NCBI GenBank assembly: GCA_910587705.1
Contig: CAJUMX010000018.1
Location: forward strand, 1-63,228
Source of the DNA: an uncultured Oscillibacter sp.
GTDB taxonomy: Bacteria > Bacillota > Clostridia > Oscillospirales > Oscillospiraceae
DNA length: 63,228 nucleotides
Reading direction: 5' to 3'
Of the stretch, positions 25,224-33,839 are shown piece after piece (position 1 is the stretch's first letter; each line of letters opens with the position of its first letter). The position numbers and the translations under genes are program-made. The notes beneath the pieces are model-generated. The model searched no databases, had not been told where the DNA came from, and saw only the letters and a list, made by a program, of their open reading frames with translations.

Positions 25224-25562
25224 CTAAAAAGACATTACCTGCCCATTGGACATTTCCTCATTCTGCTCAGGGCTGGGTTCTGCGGGCCCCGCAGCTACCC
25301 CCTGCTGTTTAATTTCCGACTGTTCGGAATTCAACAGGAATTTCCCAAGCTGGGGATCAGCCATGCACCCCTCAATAAACGCATCTACAGCATCTTCAAA
25401 GAGCATGGTTTGCGTCACACGGTGCCCGGAGATCTCACTCATTGCTTTGGCGATCCGCTTAATCTCTGCCACCTTACTGGCGGAGACCAATACTGTGAGG
25501 CGGTGTTCCGGCTTGTTTTCGGGATACAGCCGGCTGAGGATCTTATCTTTCGTACTCGACAT
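25224..25562 (-). CDS. Small DNA-binding-like protein, 112 aa
   Basis: The ATG at 25562 lies 10 bases after GGAGG; an upstream TTG is less likely. The N-terminal 85 residues (HRLTVLVSASKVAEIKRIAK, RVTQTMLFEDAVDAFIEG) resemble a ribbon-helix-helix protein. The tail is disordered and acidic (EPSPEQNEEMSNGQVMSF). The last residues are only a weak match to the shared tail. It probably regulates DNA near its own promoter or at oriT. Confidence 0.6.
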   Translation of the reverse strand: MSSTKDKILSRLYPENKPEHRLTVLVSASKVAEIKRIAKAMSEISGHRVTQTMLFEDAVDAFIEGCMADPQLGKFLLNSEQSEIKQQGVAAGPAEPSPEQNEEMSNGQVMSF

Positions 25563-25601
25563 ATTCAAATAACCTCCTGTTGTTCAATTGGGTATAGTAA
25601 T

Positions 25602-26390
25602 TCAGCCACCGTCGTGGCAGTTGCAGGGCAGATCGTCCTCCGGGAACATCCAGCACATGGCGGTCTGGTTCAGGTCGGCCTCTACGAAGTCCCGCCATGC
25701 CCAGTCCCTGCCAAGCCCCTTGACCGTGATGAGATTGGGCCGGGCGCCGTCCTCAATGGCGATGGCCCGGTCGTATAAATCCCGGTGCTGGTGGTAGAGG
25801 GTGCGGATCTCCCGCTTCTTCATACTGGGGCAAAAAAAGCAGGAGGACTTGCCGGGCAGCGGCAGGCCCTCCTGCTGGATGGCAGTGACGCAGTCCTCCC
25901 GCGTCCAGCCCCAGTCCATGAGCGGATATTCCTTTTTATATTTGGTGTCGGCGTCATCGATGGGCTGGGCATGGTCCCGCCGTTTCTGCTCCCCGATGTC
26001 GAAGCCGATGAACTTGACAATACGTTCCCCTCTGGCCCAGGCCTCCCGGCAGGGCGGATAATTGTTGCAGAATTTATTCTGGGGAGCCACCTTGTGTTTG
26101 AGGGAACATTTCTTGTATCCATAGGCAATGGCGGGCAGGCTCCCGGAGCGGAGACATTCCTGTTCCAGCGTCAGACGGTCCCCATTCCTGTCGGTGTATT
26201 CCACCTGGGTGATCGTGGGCAGGCCGTGTTCCTCCAGCCAACGGTCCATGATGGGGAGAAAGTCATAGGTGTGGGGCTGCTCACCCCCGGTATTGGAAAA
26301 CAGAATCAAATCCACCGGGATCTTCCGGTGGTACAATCCAATCAGCATGGCGGTCGAATTCGTTCCCCCGCCATATCCAACGATGTTCAT
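25602..26390 (-). CDS. PAPS reductase/DndC-like ATP-pyrophosphatase family protein
   Basis: The 262-residue protein starts MNIVGYGGGTNSTAMLIGLY, the PP-loop of the adenine nucleotide alpha-hydrolase family, followed by VDLILFSNTGGEQPHTYDFL. Two Cys-rich stretches, CSLKHKV...CNNYPPC and CFFCPSMKK, could hold metal, and it ends CNCHDGG. Relatives occur in phages and ICEs and some take part in nucleic-acid sulfur modification; the substrate here is unknown. The ATG at 26390 follows AAAGGAGG. It diverges from the plus-strand polymerase cassette. Confidence 0.8.
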   Translation of the reverse strand: MNIVGYGGGTNSTAMLIGLYHRKIPVDLILFSNTGGEQPHTYDFLPIMDRWLEEHGLPTITQVEYTDRNGDRLTLEQECLRSGSLPAIAYGYKKCSLKHKVAPQNKFCNNYPPCREAWARGERIVKFIGFDIGEQKRRDHAQPIDDADTKYKKEYPLMDWGWTREDCVTAIQQEGLPLPGKSSCFFCPSMKKREIRTLYHQHRDLYDRAIAIEDGARPNLITVKGLGRDWAWRDFVEADLNQTAMCWMFPEDDLPCNCHDGG

Positions 26391-26418
26391 GGAGGTTCCT
26401 CCTTTAGACATTATGATT

Positions 26419-26448
26419 TTGACTTGTTTGGTCTGGTGTGGGTATGCT
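26419..26448 (+). promoter_or_regulatory. Candidate promoter of the polymerase cassette
   Basis: TTGACT (26419-26424), an 18-bp spacer and TATGCT (26443-26448) precede the Y-family polymerase by 42 bp. TATGAT at 26448 is an alternative -10. I see no LexA box of the Bacillus type (CGAAC...GTTCG) here. Confidence 0.5.
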
Positions 26449-26490
26449 ATGATAAGGGCAATAAAAATCCTGGGGAAGGAGGACTGCGCT

Positions 26491-27993
26491 GTGGGTGAGC
26501 GAACCTATCTCGCTATTGATCTCAAAAGTTTTTATGCATCGGTCGAATGCATCGAGCGCGGCCTCGATCCCCTGACCACTAATCTTGTGGTAGCTGACCT
26601 GAGCCGCACCGAGAATACCATCTGTCTGGCGGTGACACCAAGCCTGAAAGCCTGGGGCATCTCCGGCAGGGCGCGGCTGTTCGAGGTCGTCCAGCGTGTC
26701 AGGGAGGTCAACGCACAGCGCCTCCGCTCCGTGCCGGGGCGGCAGTTTACCGGCTCCTCCTCGGACGATACCGCTCTGAAAGCCGACCCCGGTCTGGCGC
26801 TGGACTACATCGTGGCCCCGCCCAGGATGGCCCACTACATGGAATGGAGTACCAGGGTCTACAATGTGTACCTGAAATACATTGCGCCGGAGGATATCCA
26901 TAACTATTCGATTGATGAAGTCCTGATGGACGTAACAAACTATCTGGACGCCTATAAACTCAACGCCAGAGAATTGGCAAGTAAGATCATTTCGGATGTG
27001 CTGGAGACTACCGGCATCACAGCAACGGCGGGAATTGGCACGAATCTGTACCTCAGCAAAGTCGCTATGGATATCGTTGCGAAGCACATCCACCCCGACG
27101 TCAACGGCGTCCGCATCGCCAAGCTGGACGAGCGCACCTACCGCCGCCTGCTGTGGGAGCATAGGCCCCTCACCGATTTCTGGCGGGTTGGCGGCGGGTA
27201 CGCCAGAAAGCTGGAGGCCCATGGCATCTACACCATGGGTGATATTGCCCGCTGCTCCCTGACGAACGAGGATCTGCTCTATAAGCTGTTTGGGGTCAAC
27301 GCGGAGCTGCTGATCGATCATGCCTGGGGCTGGGAGCCTGTAGCAATGGCGGATATCAAGGCATATCAGCCGGAGTCGAAGAGCATCGGCTCCGGGCAGG
27401 TTCTGCAATGCCCTTACGGTTATGATAAAGCCCGGCTGGTGGTGCGGGAGATGGCGGATCAGCTGGCGCTGGATCTGGTGGACAAGGGGCTGGTCACTGA
27501 CCAGTTGGTTTTGACAGCAGGCTATGACATTGAAAATCTGAAAGGCCGCGGGTATAAAGGGGAAGTGATCAAAGACCGCTATGGCAGGGCCGTTCCCAAG
27601 CATGCCCACGGCACCGCCAATCTGGAGGAGTACACCGCTTCCACCAGGCGCATCATCACTGCCGCTCTGGAACTGTTCGACCGGATCATTGACCGGAGCC
27701 TGCTGGTGCGCCGGCTTTATCTCACGGCCACCCGCGTTTCGGACGAGAAATCCGCGCCGGATAAGAAAGCCTTTGAACAGATGGATTTCTTCACTGACTA
27801 TCACGCTGTTGAGGAGAGGAGCGCTAAGGAGACAGCGGATCTTGAGCGGGAGAAGAAGGTGCAGCGGACGGTGCTGGACATCAAGAAGCGGTTTGGGAAA
27901 AACGCCATCCTCAAAGGCATGAATCTGGAAGAGGGTGCGACAGCAAAGGAACGCAATCGCACGATTGGAGGGCATCGCAGTGGGGAGGTATGA
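26491..27993 (+). CDS. Y-family DNA polymerase (UmuC/UvrX-like)
   Basis: The 500-residue translesion polymerase shows AIDLKSFYASVE with the first catalytic Asp (residue 10) and NYSIDEVLMDV with the paired Asp142-Glu143, then the helix-hairpin-helix and little-finger regions (TDFWRVGGGYARKLEAHGIY, ESKSIGSGQVL). Length is normal for the UvrX/YqjW branch of Firmicutes. The GTG at 26491 follows AAGGAGG. It overlaps a yolD gene, as is usual for this branch. On an ICE it could help replicate damaged incoming DNA and raise mutation rates. Confidence 0.93.
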   Translation: MGERTYLAIDLKSFYASVECIERGLDPLTTNLVVADLSRTENTICLAVTPSLKAWGISGRARLFEVVQRVREVNAQRLRSVPGRQFTGSSSDDTALKADPGLALDYIVAPPRMAHYMEWSTRVYNVYLKYIAPEDIHNYSIDEVLMDVTNYLDAYKLNARELASKIISDVLETTGITATAGIGTNLYLSKVAMDIVAKHIHPDVNGVRIAKLDERTYRRLLWEHRPLTDFWRVGGGYARKLEAHGIYTMGDIARCSLTNEDLLYKLFGVNAELLIDHAWGWEPVAMADIKAYQPESKSIGSGQVLQCPYGYDKARLVVREMADQLALDLVDKGLVTDQLVLTAGYDIENLKGRGYKGEVIKDRYGRAVPKHAHGTANLEEYTASTRRIITAALELFDRIIDRSLLVRRLYLTATRVSDEKSAPDKKAFEQMDFFTDYHAVEERSAKETADLEREKKVQRTVLDIKKRFGKNAILKGMNLEEGATAKERNRTIGGHRSGEV

Positions 27994-28387
27994 CGATATC
28001 ATCAACCTGCCGCGCCACATCTCCTCCACCCGCCCTCAGATGCCCATGATCGACCGGGCGGCGCAGTTTATGCCTTTTCGGGCGCTGATTGGCTATGAGG
28101 ACGCCGTTCAGGAGACGGCCCGGCTGACAGAGGATCGTGCGGAACTGACGGAGGATGAGAAGTCCATTCTGGATAGGAAGCTGCAAAGCCTGGCAGACAG
28201 GATTTCCTCCAAGCCGCAGATCACTGTGACCTGGTTTCGTCCGGACCAAAAGAAGACCGGGGGCGCATACGTCACCACCACCGGCCAATTAAAGAAACTT
28301 GATGATTTTGCGGGTGTACTGATTTTGCTGAGCGGAGAGCGGATTGTAATCGAGGATATTCTGGACATCCAAATTACGGAGCCATAG
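27980..28387 (+). CDS. YolD-like protein
   Basis: The 135-residue protein contains the YolD hallmark: RYDDIINLPRHISSTRPQMP, then AAQFMPFRALIGYEDAVQET. A beta-rich second half ends ILLSGERIVIEDILDIQ. YolD proteins accompany Y-family polymerases in Firmicutes and may modulate them, in the role of UmuD. The GTG at 27980 follows GGAGGG and overlaps the end of the polymerase by 14 bp. It converges with the ribbon-helix-helix gene at 28374, overlapping it by 14 bp. Confidence 0.88.
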   Translation: MGRYDDIINLPRHISSTRPQMPMIDRAAQFMPFRALIGYEDAVQETARLTEDRAELTEDEKSILDRKLQSLADRISSKPQITVTWFRPDQKKTGGAYVTTTGQLKKLDDFAGVLILLSGERIVIEDILDIQITEP

Positions 28388-28643
28388 TCATCCCGCCCGC
28401 AGTCTGCTCTGAGCTGCCCCACAGAATCTCTGCCACATCTCCGAGGGCCTGATCCACCAATTCCATCGCGCTCCTGAGCTGGTTCAGCTGGTCATCGGTC
28501 AGTTGGGGAAACCGTTCCGGGAACAGATCCCTTTCAATCAGCCCGGTGACGTACTGCTGGATGGACAGCCCCTTTTCCGCAGCTCGGACATGGATATCCC
28601 GCAGGAGTTCTTTGTCCACTTTAATGGAGACGCCCTGTGCCAT
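28374..28643 (-). CDS. Ribbon-helix-helix protein with GGM tail, 89 aa
   Basis: Residues 1-45 (VSIKVDKELLRDIHVRAAEK, GLSIQQYVTGLIERDLF) form a CopG/Arc-type fold, which binds DNA as a dimer. A helical segment and the tail TAGGMTMAP follow. The tail codons GGC GGG ATG are not followed by a start, because the plus-strand polymerase cassette adjoins. It starts exactly where VirB4 stops and may regulate the transfer genes. Confidence 0.75.
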   Translation of the reverse strand: MAQGVSIKVDKELLRDIHVRAAEKGLSIQQYVTGLIERDLFPERFPQLTDDQLNQLRSAMELVDQALGDVAEILWGSSEQTAGGMTMAP

Positions 28644-30481
28644 CAGCGCCCACCTGCCTTTCCGAACAGCTCCGCCTTGTGGGACGGGGCGTGTACCTCC
28701 AGCAGATACCGCTCATTGCCGCACTTGTAGAGGCAGACGCCCCGCTGGGGGTAGCGGATCAGCTCAAACTCGGACTCCTCCAGCTGGAGGTTGTCCATAT
28801 AGAACCGCTTATCCACGCTGCCGGCGTTGAAGAGGAACTGGTGGGTGGGGATGGCGAAGAGGGGCCGGGTCAGCTCCCGGATGCCGTCCACATCGAAGTC
28901 CTCCAGATTCTGCGAGGCCAGGATCAGGGACGATTCCTTCTTCCGCACCCGCTTGAGGGTGTTGCGGATATACTCAATGGTGGTCACGTTGGAGAGCCAG
29001 ATGTAGAGCTCGTCCAGCGTGGCCACCGTATTGCCCTCCGTCAGCAGCTTATCGCTGAGGTAGGAGAGAACATTGAAGAGCATGGCGTCTTTGACGTTCC
29101 GGCTGGCCTGGAGGAGTCCCTTTACGCCGAAGACCAAAAAACGGGAGCTGGTGATGTTGGTGTGGCCATTGAAGAACTTGCTTTCGGCGCCCCGGCACAT
29201 GGAGTGGAGGCCCAGCAAAACTTCCTGAAGCAATTCCTTGGGATACAGCGGATCTTCCTCTCTGTCATAGTGCTGATAGGCGTCCTCGATCACATCGTAG
29301 AGGTCGGAGAGGATGGGGAAATCACCGGGCCCCATGGATTGGAAATCCGTGTGATTGTTGAGTCCCCACTTCTTGTACATCCGCTCCAGCATCAGCTCGA
29401 TGGTGTCGATGTGCCGGTCAGAGAAATCCTTATAGGCCCGGAAAAAGTCCTTGAGGAAGGAGACATGCTGGCTCAGGCGGGTGCGCTGCCGGAAGGCTGC
29501 CGGGGCCTCCGGGTCATCCTCGCCATCTGTGTCCCACAGCTTGGGTTCCAGCGGATTGATGATGTACTGTCCGCTCATGAGGTCAGCGAAGCAGCCGCCC
29601 AGGTTGGCGCACAGGTCGATGAGCTCATGCTCCGGATCGAGGCAGAGGGCGGATTTGCCGCTCTCCAGAATGTTGCAGAGGAGGAGCTTGAGGAGATAAC
29701 TCTTCCCCTGGCCGGAGTTGCCCAAAATGAGGACACTGGCGGTGGTCTTATCCTCGGCACGGCGGTCCAGATCCACAATGATATTGGAGCCGTAGCGGTC
29801 ACGGCCCACATAGAAGCCGTTGGGATCGTTCTTGCCGGAGTAGTTGAAAGGAAAGAGGTTCGCCACGCTGGAGGCGGGCAGCACCCGTTCATAGAGGGAG
29901 CCGAAGACGTTGCTCCCGGCGGGGTTGGAGGCGAGGAAGCCATCCCGCTGGCGGAGGAGGACGCGGTCGGCGTTTAGCTTGGAGCGGGTCAGCTCGGCGG
30001 TCACATCGTCCCGAAGGGAGCGGAGGCCGTCCGCGTCCCTGGCGGAGAGCTCAATAAACACGGCGCAGTGGACCAGCGGCTCCCTGTTTCGGTGCATCGT
30101 GGTGATGAGAGCGGCCACGTCCTGGAGGTTGGCCTCCGCCGTAATGCTCTGCTTCATGTCGTTGGTGTTTCCGCGCTCCATGCGGCTGCGGTTCGTGGCG
30201 TTGTGGAGGATGGCGTTCTCCTCGGCGGCTGTGACCTGACGGGCATAGATCCGCAGAGTCACGCCGCTTTTCTCGCCCAGATGCCGGAGCAGGGCCAGTT
30301 CCTCCGTGCTGGTGGGGTAGCCCCGCAGGGCCAGGGTGCAGTGATACGCGCCGCCCAGGATATAGCTGTCCGTGTTGAACTTCACGGCGGCGGGGGCGAT
30401 CATGTCCAGAAAGTCTTTGGGCTGTGAGACCTCGGGTTTTGCAGCCGCTTTCTTCTTTTTTCTGGTCTGTTTTTTAGCCAT
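28643..30481 (-). CDS. virB4: VirB4-type conjugation ATPase
   Basis: The 612-residue protein has a basic, Ala-rich N terminus, a substrate region, and Walker A LGNSGQGKSY (about 253-262) followed by CLDPEHELIDLCANLGG. Near the C terminus LDELYIWLSNV and SLILASQNLEDF fit the Walker B and sensor regions of the CagE/TrbE/VirB4 family, which powers substrate transfer and pilus assembly at the membrane. The start chosen is the ATG at 30481, inside the end of the upstream gene and after AGAGGAGC. The upstream protein resembles the missing N-terminal VirB4 domain. Confidence 0.93.
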   Translation of the reverse strand: MAKKQTRKKKKAAAKPEVSQPKDFLDMIAPAAVKFNTDSYILGGAYHCTLALRGYPTSTEELALLRHLGEKSGVTLRIYARQVTAAEENAILHNATNRSRMERGNTNDMKQSITAEANLQDVAALITTMHRNREPLVHCAVFIELSARDADGLRSLRDDVTAELTRSKLNADRVLLRQRDGFLASNPAGSNVFGSLYERVLPASSVANLFPFNYSGKNDPNGFYVGRDRYGSNIIVDLDRRAEDKTTASVLILGNSGQGKSYLLKLLLCNILESGKSALCLDPEHELIDLCANLGGCFADLMSGQYIINPLEPKLWDTDGEDDPEAPAAFRQRTRLSQHVSFLKDFFRAYKDFSDRHIDTIELMLERMYKKWGLNNHTDFQSMGPGDFPILSDLYDVIEDAYQHYDREEDPLYPKELLQEVLLGLHSMCRGAESKFFNGHTNITSSRFLVFGVKGLLQASRNVKDAMLFNVLSYLSDKLLTEGNTVATLDELYIWLSNVTTIEYIRNTLKRVRKKESSLILASQNLEDFDVDGIRELTRPLFAIPTHQFLFNAGSVDKRFYMDNLQLEESEFELIRYPQRGVCLYKCGNERYLLEVHAPSHKAELFGKAGGR

Positions 30482-31052
30482 TGGTGCTCCTCTCTCCGTC
30501 AAAACGGTCAAACTGCTCGGTAGTTACATCCTGCTGGTAATACACCGCCAGCAGACGCATCATGTCCTGCTCCTCCGCCATGCGGACATGGAAGCCGCAG
30601 TCCCGGATGCGCTTCTCGATCTGTTTCAGATGGCCGGCGTCCTCGGCGGACTTTTCCTCCCTGCGGTAGACGAGAGCGAACTCCCGCGCTGAGGCGGTGG
30701 TAGACTGGATCTCGTCCAGGTGGCCCATGTCCTGCCTCAGCAATTCCCGCAGGGCGGGGAGTTCCTCGTCCTCCAGCCTGGCCTGATAGTGGTGCTTGTT
30801 GCTCTGGAACGACTCACGGGAGTCCAGCGCCAGAAGTTCTACCGATTCCATACCCCGCAGCAGTTCCGTCAGGGCGCGGACACGGCCCCGGACCCCCTCG
30901 GCGGACAGAACGGAGAGGTTGTCCGGGCTGACCAGATAAAAAACCAGCTCACCTCTGGCTGTCTTCAGGCCGTGATCGGTGAGCTGGTCGATTCCCATAA
31001 GCTGCCGGGTAGACAGATGCCGCCGCAGCTCTTTTTTCTGTTTTCGATTCAA
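30474..31052 (-). CDS. VirB4-partner protein, possibly a separate VirB4 N-terminal domain
   Basis: The 192-residue protein has a basic start (NRKQKKELRRHLSTRQLMGI), then GELVFYLVSPDNLSVLSAEG and an FALVYRREEK strand, a pattern like the N-terminal substrate domain of VirB4/TraC proteins. It lies between the PrgI-like and VirB4 genes. I infer that it is a separate domain of the ATPase. It starts with TTG at 31052, overlapping the stop of the PrgI-like gene (TTGA), with GGAGGGAG embedded in that gene's last codons. Confidence 0.6.
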   Translation of the reverse strand: MNRKQKKELRRHLSTRQLMGIDQLTDHGLKTARGELVFYLVSPDNLSVLSAEGVRGRVRALTELLRGMESVELLALDSRESFQSNKHHYQARLEDEELPALRELLRQDMGHLDEIQSTTASAREFALVYRREEKSAEDAGHLKQIEKRIRDCGFHVRMAEEQDMMRLLAVYYQQDVTTEQFDRFDGERSTNG

Positions 31053-31318
31053 GATCTTCTCTCCCTCCACTCGTAATACTGCTGATGGATAAACAAAAAG
31101 CAGACGGCGCAGCGCAGGAAGTCCAGGATGCTAGCCCCCTCCATGCGGATGGAGAGGAAGGCGAACAGCACCGTCAGGATCATCAGCAGCATTCCAGCCC
31201 CATTCGCCAGCGCCAGGACGGAGAGCAAAAAGCCGACGCCGATGACCGCTACATCCCGCAGCTCCCACAGCCACAGCTTGGGCTTTGCTCTCAGGTTGTC
31301 AGGGTAAATATAAATCAC
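31049..31318 (-). CDS. PrgI/VirB3-like membrane protein
   Basis: The 89-residue protein has a short cytoplasmic start (IYIYPDNLRAKPKLWLWELR) and two membrane segments (DVAVIGVGFLLSVLALANG and MLLMILTVLFAFLSI), then ILDFLRCAVCFLFIHQQYYEWRERR. This is the PrgI/VirB3 pattern, always placed before VirB4. The best start is the GTG at 31318 after GGAGG; TTG at 31330 is an alternative. It is part of the inner-membrane platform. Confidence 0.75.
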   Translation of the reverse strand: MIYIYPDNLRAKPKLWLWELRDVAVIGVGFLLSVLALANGAGMLLMILTVLFAFLSIRMEGASILDFLRCAVCFLFIHQQYYEWRERRS

Positions 31319-31362
31319 AATCACCTCCAACGAGTAAAGGCGGCGTTGCCGCCCTTACTGGG

Positions 31363-31713
31363 TCACATAGCCTGTTCCGTTTCCTGTTCCGCCTCCGGCT
31401 CCGATTCCCCATTGGCTGTCTGCTCAGCCTCCTCCAGCGCCTGCCGGATGCAGTTGAGGAAGAAGGCGTTCTGCTTGATGCCTTTCCGCTTGAGATAGTC
31501 CTTGAACTGATCGAACAGCTCGGCGGACACCTGAAAGGCCACGGTTCTCTGACTTTCTTTCATAGTGGATTTTCCCTCCGATTCATAAAATTTTGTGATG
31601 AGCCAGGTCATGTACTGGCCCAGGGTCTGGCCGGATTCCTCCTGTCTCTGACGAAGCTGGCCATGTAAGGACGCCGGAATCTGGGCGCAGAGATTGATTT
31701 TCTTTTCTTCCAT
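31363..31713 (-). CDS. Double ribbon-helix-helix-like protein, 116 aa
   Basis: Two similar helix-rich parts are visible: KINLCAQIPASLHGQLRQRQ with LGQYMTWLITKFYE, and RTVAFQVSAELFDQFKDYLK with QNAFFLNCIRQALEEAE. This suggests a tandem ribbon-helix-helix protein for DNA binding. The tail is acidic (EPEAEQETEQAM). It heads the segment that leads to the VirB3/VirB4 genes and diverges from the tag gene. Confidence 0.65.
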   Translation of the reverse strand: MEEKKINLCAQIPASLHGQLRQRQEESGQTLGQYMTWLITKFYESEGKSTMKESQRTVAFQVSAELFDQFKDYLKRKGIKQNAFFLNCIRQALEEAEQTANGESEPEAEQETEQAM

Positions 31714-31887
31714 ATTAGGCTCCCTTCTTGCTGATGGTACGGCAAGTATATGACAAGTTCGATGTAAAAGCTATTCACATTTACCAACAAAGAAGTATTT
31801 GTAAACGAAGCGAAAGCAATAAAACATCCTTGTCTTGCGCCCGACAGACCGATGTGGTATCATGAGACGGAAAGCGAAGGTGATAGC

Positions 31888-32442
31888 ATGGAACGGACAC
31901 GCTGCCGCTGGGCTGATCCAGCCTCGGAATTATATCTTGCCTACCATGACCAGGAGTGGGGCAGGCCGGAGCATGATGACCAGAAGCTGTTTGAGATGCT
32001 GATTCTGGAGGGCTTCCAGGCTGGCCTTTCCTGGATCACCATCCTGAAAAAGCGCGAGGCATTCCGCAAGGCGTTTGACGGCTTTGATCCCGCCATCGTC
32101 TCCGGGTATGGTCCGGAAAAGCTGGAGGATCTGATGGCCGATCCTGGCATTGTGCGCAACCGGCGCAAAATTGGTGCGGCGGTCACCAACGCCGCCGCAT
32201 TTCTGGAGATACAGAAGGAGTTCGGCTCCTTCGACCGCTACCTCTGGGGCTTTACCCAGGGGCAGGTCATTTTGAATACAGACGATCAGGTACGCGCCAG
32301 CTCCGAGCTGTCAGACCGAATCTCGGCGGACTTGAAGCGTCGGGGTATGAAGTTTGTGGGTACGGTCATCATCTACTCCTTTTTGCAGGCGGTGGGCGTG
32401 GTCAACGATCACGAGACTGGCTGCTGGTGCTATCCCCATTAA
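31888..32442 (+). CDS. tag: DNA-3-methyladenine glycosylase I
   Basis: The 184-residue protein has the full Tag signature: RCRWADPASELYLAYHDQEW, LFEMLILEGFQAGLSWITIL, and a C-terminal NDHETGCWCYPH with zinc-binding His and Cys residues. It excises 3-methyladenine from DNA in base excision repair. The ATG at 31888 follows GAAGGTG. It is a plus-strand cargo gene within the minus-strand ICE and converges on the methyltransferase gene with a 4-bp overlap. Confidence 0.93.
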   Translation: MERTRCRWADPASELYLAYHDQEWGRPEHDDQKLFEMLILEGFQAGLSWITILKKREAFRKAFDGFDPAIVSGYGPEKLEDLMADPGIVRNRRKIGAAVTNAAAFLEIQKEFGSFDRYLWGFTQGQVILNTDDQVRASSELSDRISADLKRRGMKFVGTVIIYSFLQAVGVVNDHETGCWCYPH

Positions 32443-33839
32443 GCGGCCATAGCGATGCCCTGCATGATATATTCCACACACGGAATGGCTACGCTATTCC
32501 CAAGCGCCCTGTAGCGGGCGGAGTCAGAGGCTCCTGGCAGATCTGTCCAATGATCAGGAAAGCCCTGGAGCCTCTCACATTCCAGCGGCGTCAGCCTCCG
32601 GATAAGCAAAGGAGTTTCCATCTCTGTTTTTTGTAAAATAAGATCCGTGGCGTCTTTTTGCTGGCGTGCGCTTTCGGTAGACGCCACATCGTCATCCTTG
32701 AACACATCCACCCACTGACGGGAGAAGGCAGCCTGCCGCCCCTTGACAGTTATAGGATTTGGAAGCTGTAAGGCAAGGGGGAGGTTATTGCCTCCGCTGC
32801 CATTGCGATTTGTTAATGTAGGCGATACCCTGTGCGGGCCGGTATATCTGGCGTCAATGCCATGGTTTTCAAATAATTGCACCCCCATCACCAGCGGCTG
32901 ATGCCCATGCTCCTGGGCCCGCAGGGTTCCAGACACATTTTCGGAGCAGGACATGACGCCGCCGCCCTGGTCGTTGAGACAGATCAGCGGCAGATGGACG
33001 CCCATCTGTGCCCGGAGCGTGGGCGTCATATCGGTTGTAATGTCCATGCGTTGCCCCCCATGATCGGTGAGGCAGAGAATGGAGGGCATCATGTTCCCAC
33101 TGGCGGTTGCTTTCAGCGTTGGAGCAATCTCCTCCTGATAACCGATCCCGCCAGCCGAAGGGGCGGCTCCGGCGCAGAAGCCTGCTACAAGTAGCAGTCC
33201 ACCCGGCTTCAGCTCACCGCTGTTGATCGTTGGGGCGACACCATAGGGAGTAGAGATACGCCTTTGCTGGTTATCCCAGGGAGTCAGACTGCCAGTTAAT
33301 CCAGCTGTAAACAGAAGCCCGCCAGGATTCCGTCCGCCGCCTCCGTCCGCGCTGGCCAGGGTGGGGGCCTTGCTCTCCGGGGTGAAGATGCGGGCCTGCT
33401 GGGTATCCCAGGGAGTGAGGCAGTCCTGCGCGATGAAGGTCTGCTGTTTCATCCCCGGCTGCGCTCCCAGCGCACTGGCCACATCGTGAAGATTCCGTAC
33501 CTCGTCCCTCTGGTTGGCTGCGAAGGCGATGGGTTCAGATGCCGGAACTGCAAGTGGAATCAGCCCCGCCTGTGCCATCAGCGCCGCTTTCAGCTGGGGC
33601 GGCAGTTCCTTCCCACGTTCCCTCGCTCTGCGCAGGATACCCAGGCAGGCTGTTTTGCTCAAATAGTATTTGCGGGGCGGAGCGTCCTGCAAAATCTGTG
33701 ACAAGGAATATACGTCTTCTTCGCTGAGGGGTGCGTGGCCAGTATTGAGCGTCGAAGACCCGCCAGGCGAGGGAGAAATCAGTTCCCAGTAGGATTCGCC
33801 CAGCAGGTTGCCATGCCCAGGGGTGAGGTCCAGGGACAT
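32439..33839 (-). CDS. C5-methyltransferase partner: YYLS domain, repeat region and motifs IX-X
   Basis: The 466-residue product from the ATG at 33839 begins with the conserved KYYLSKTACLGILRRA and RGKELPPQLKAAL segment seen in ICE and phage methyltransferase loci. Four or five repeats of a P-T-L motif follow (APTLASAD, APTINSGE, APTLKATA, TPTLRAQM, SPTLTNRN), probably a target-recognition region. It ends with methyltransferase motifs IX-X (RRLTPLECERLQGFPD, RALGNSVAIPC). The first 100 codons overlap the 3' end of the gene at 33535-34305 in another frame. Its ATG lacks a good ribosome site, so it may be made by frameshifting from that gene (+1) or by coupling. Confidence 0.75.
   Translation of the reverse strand: MSLDLTPGHGNLLGESYWELISPSPGGSSTLNTGHAPLSEEDVYSLSQILQDAPPRKYYLSKTACLGILRRARERGKELPPQLKAALMAQAGLIPLAVPASEPIAFAANQRDEVRNLHDVASALGAQPGMKQQTFIAQDCLTPWDTQQARIFTPESKAPTLASADGGGGRNPGGLLFTAGLTGSLTPWDNQQRRISTPYGVAPTINSGELKPGGLLLVAGFCAGAAPSAGGIGYQEEIAPTLKATASGNMMPSILCLTDHGGQRMDITTDMTPTLRAQMGVHLPLICLNDQGGGVMSCSENVSGTLRAQEHGHQPLVMGVQLFENHGIDARYTGPHRVSPTLTNRNGSGGNNLPLALQLPNPITVKGRQAAFSRQWVDVFKDDDVASTESARQQKDATDLILQKTEMETPLLIRRLTPLECERLQGFPDHWTDLPGASDSARYRALGNSVAIPCVEYIMQGIAMAA

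Noticed and set aside
26404..28029. Long minus-strand frame opposite the polymerase
   Set aside because: No ribosome site or domain; the plus-strand frame encodes a complete Y-family polymerase. The same reasoning applies to antisense frames opposite virD4, the primase, the relaxase and virB4.
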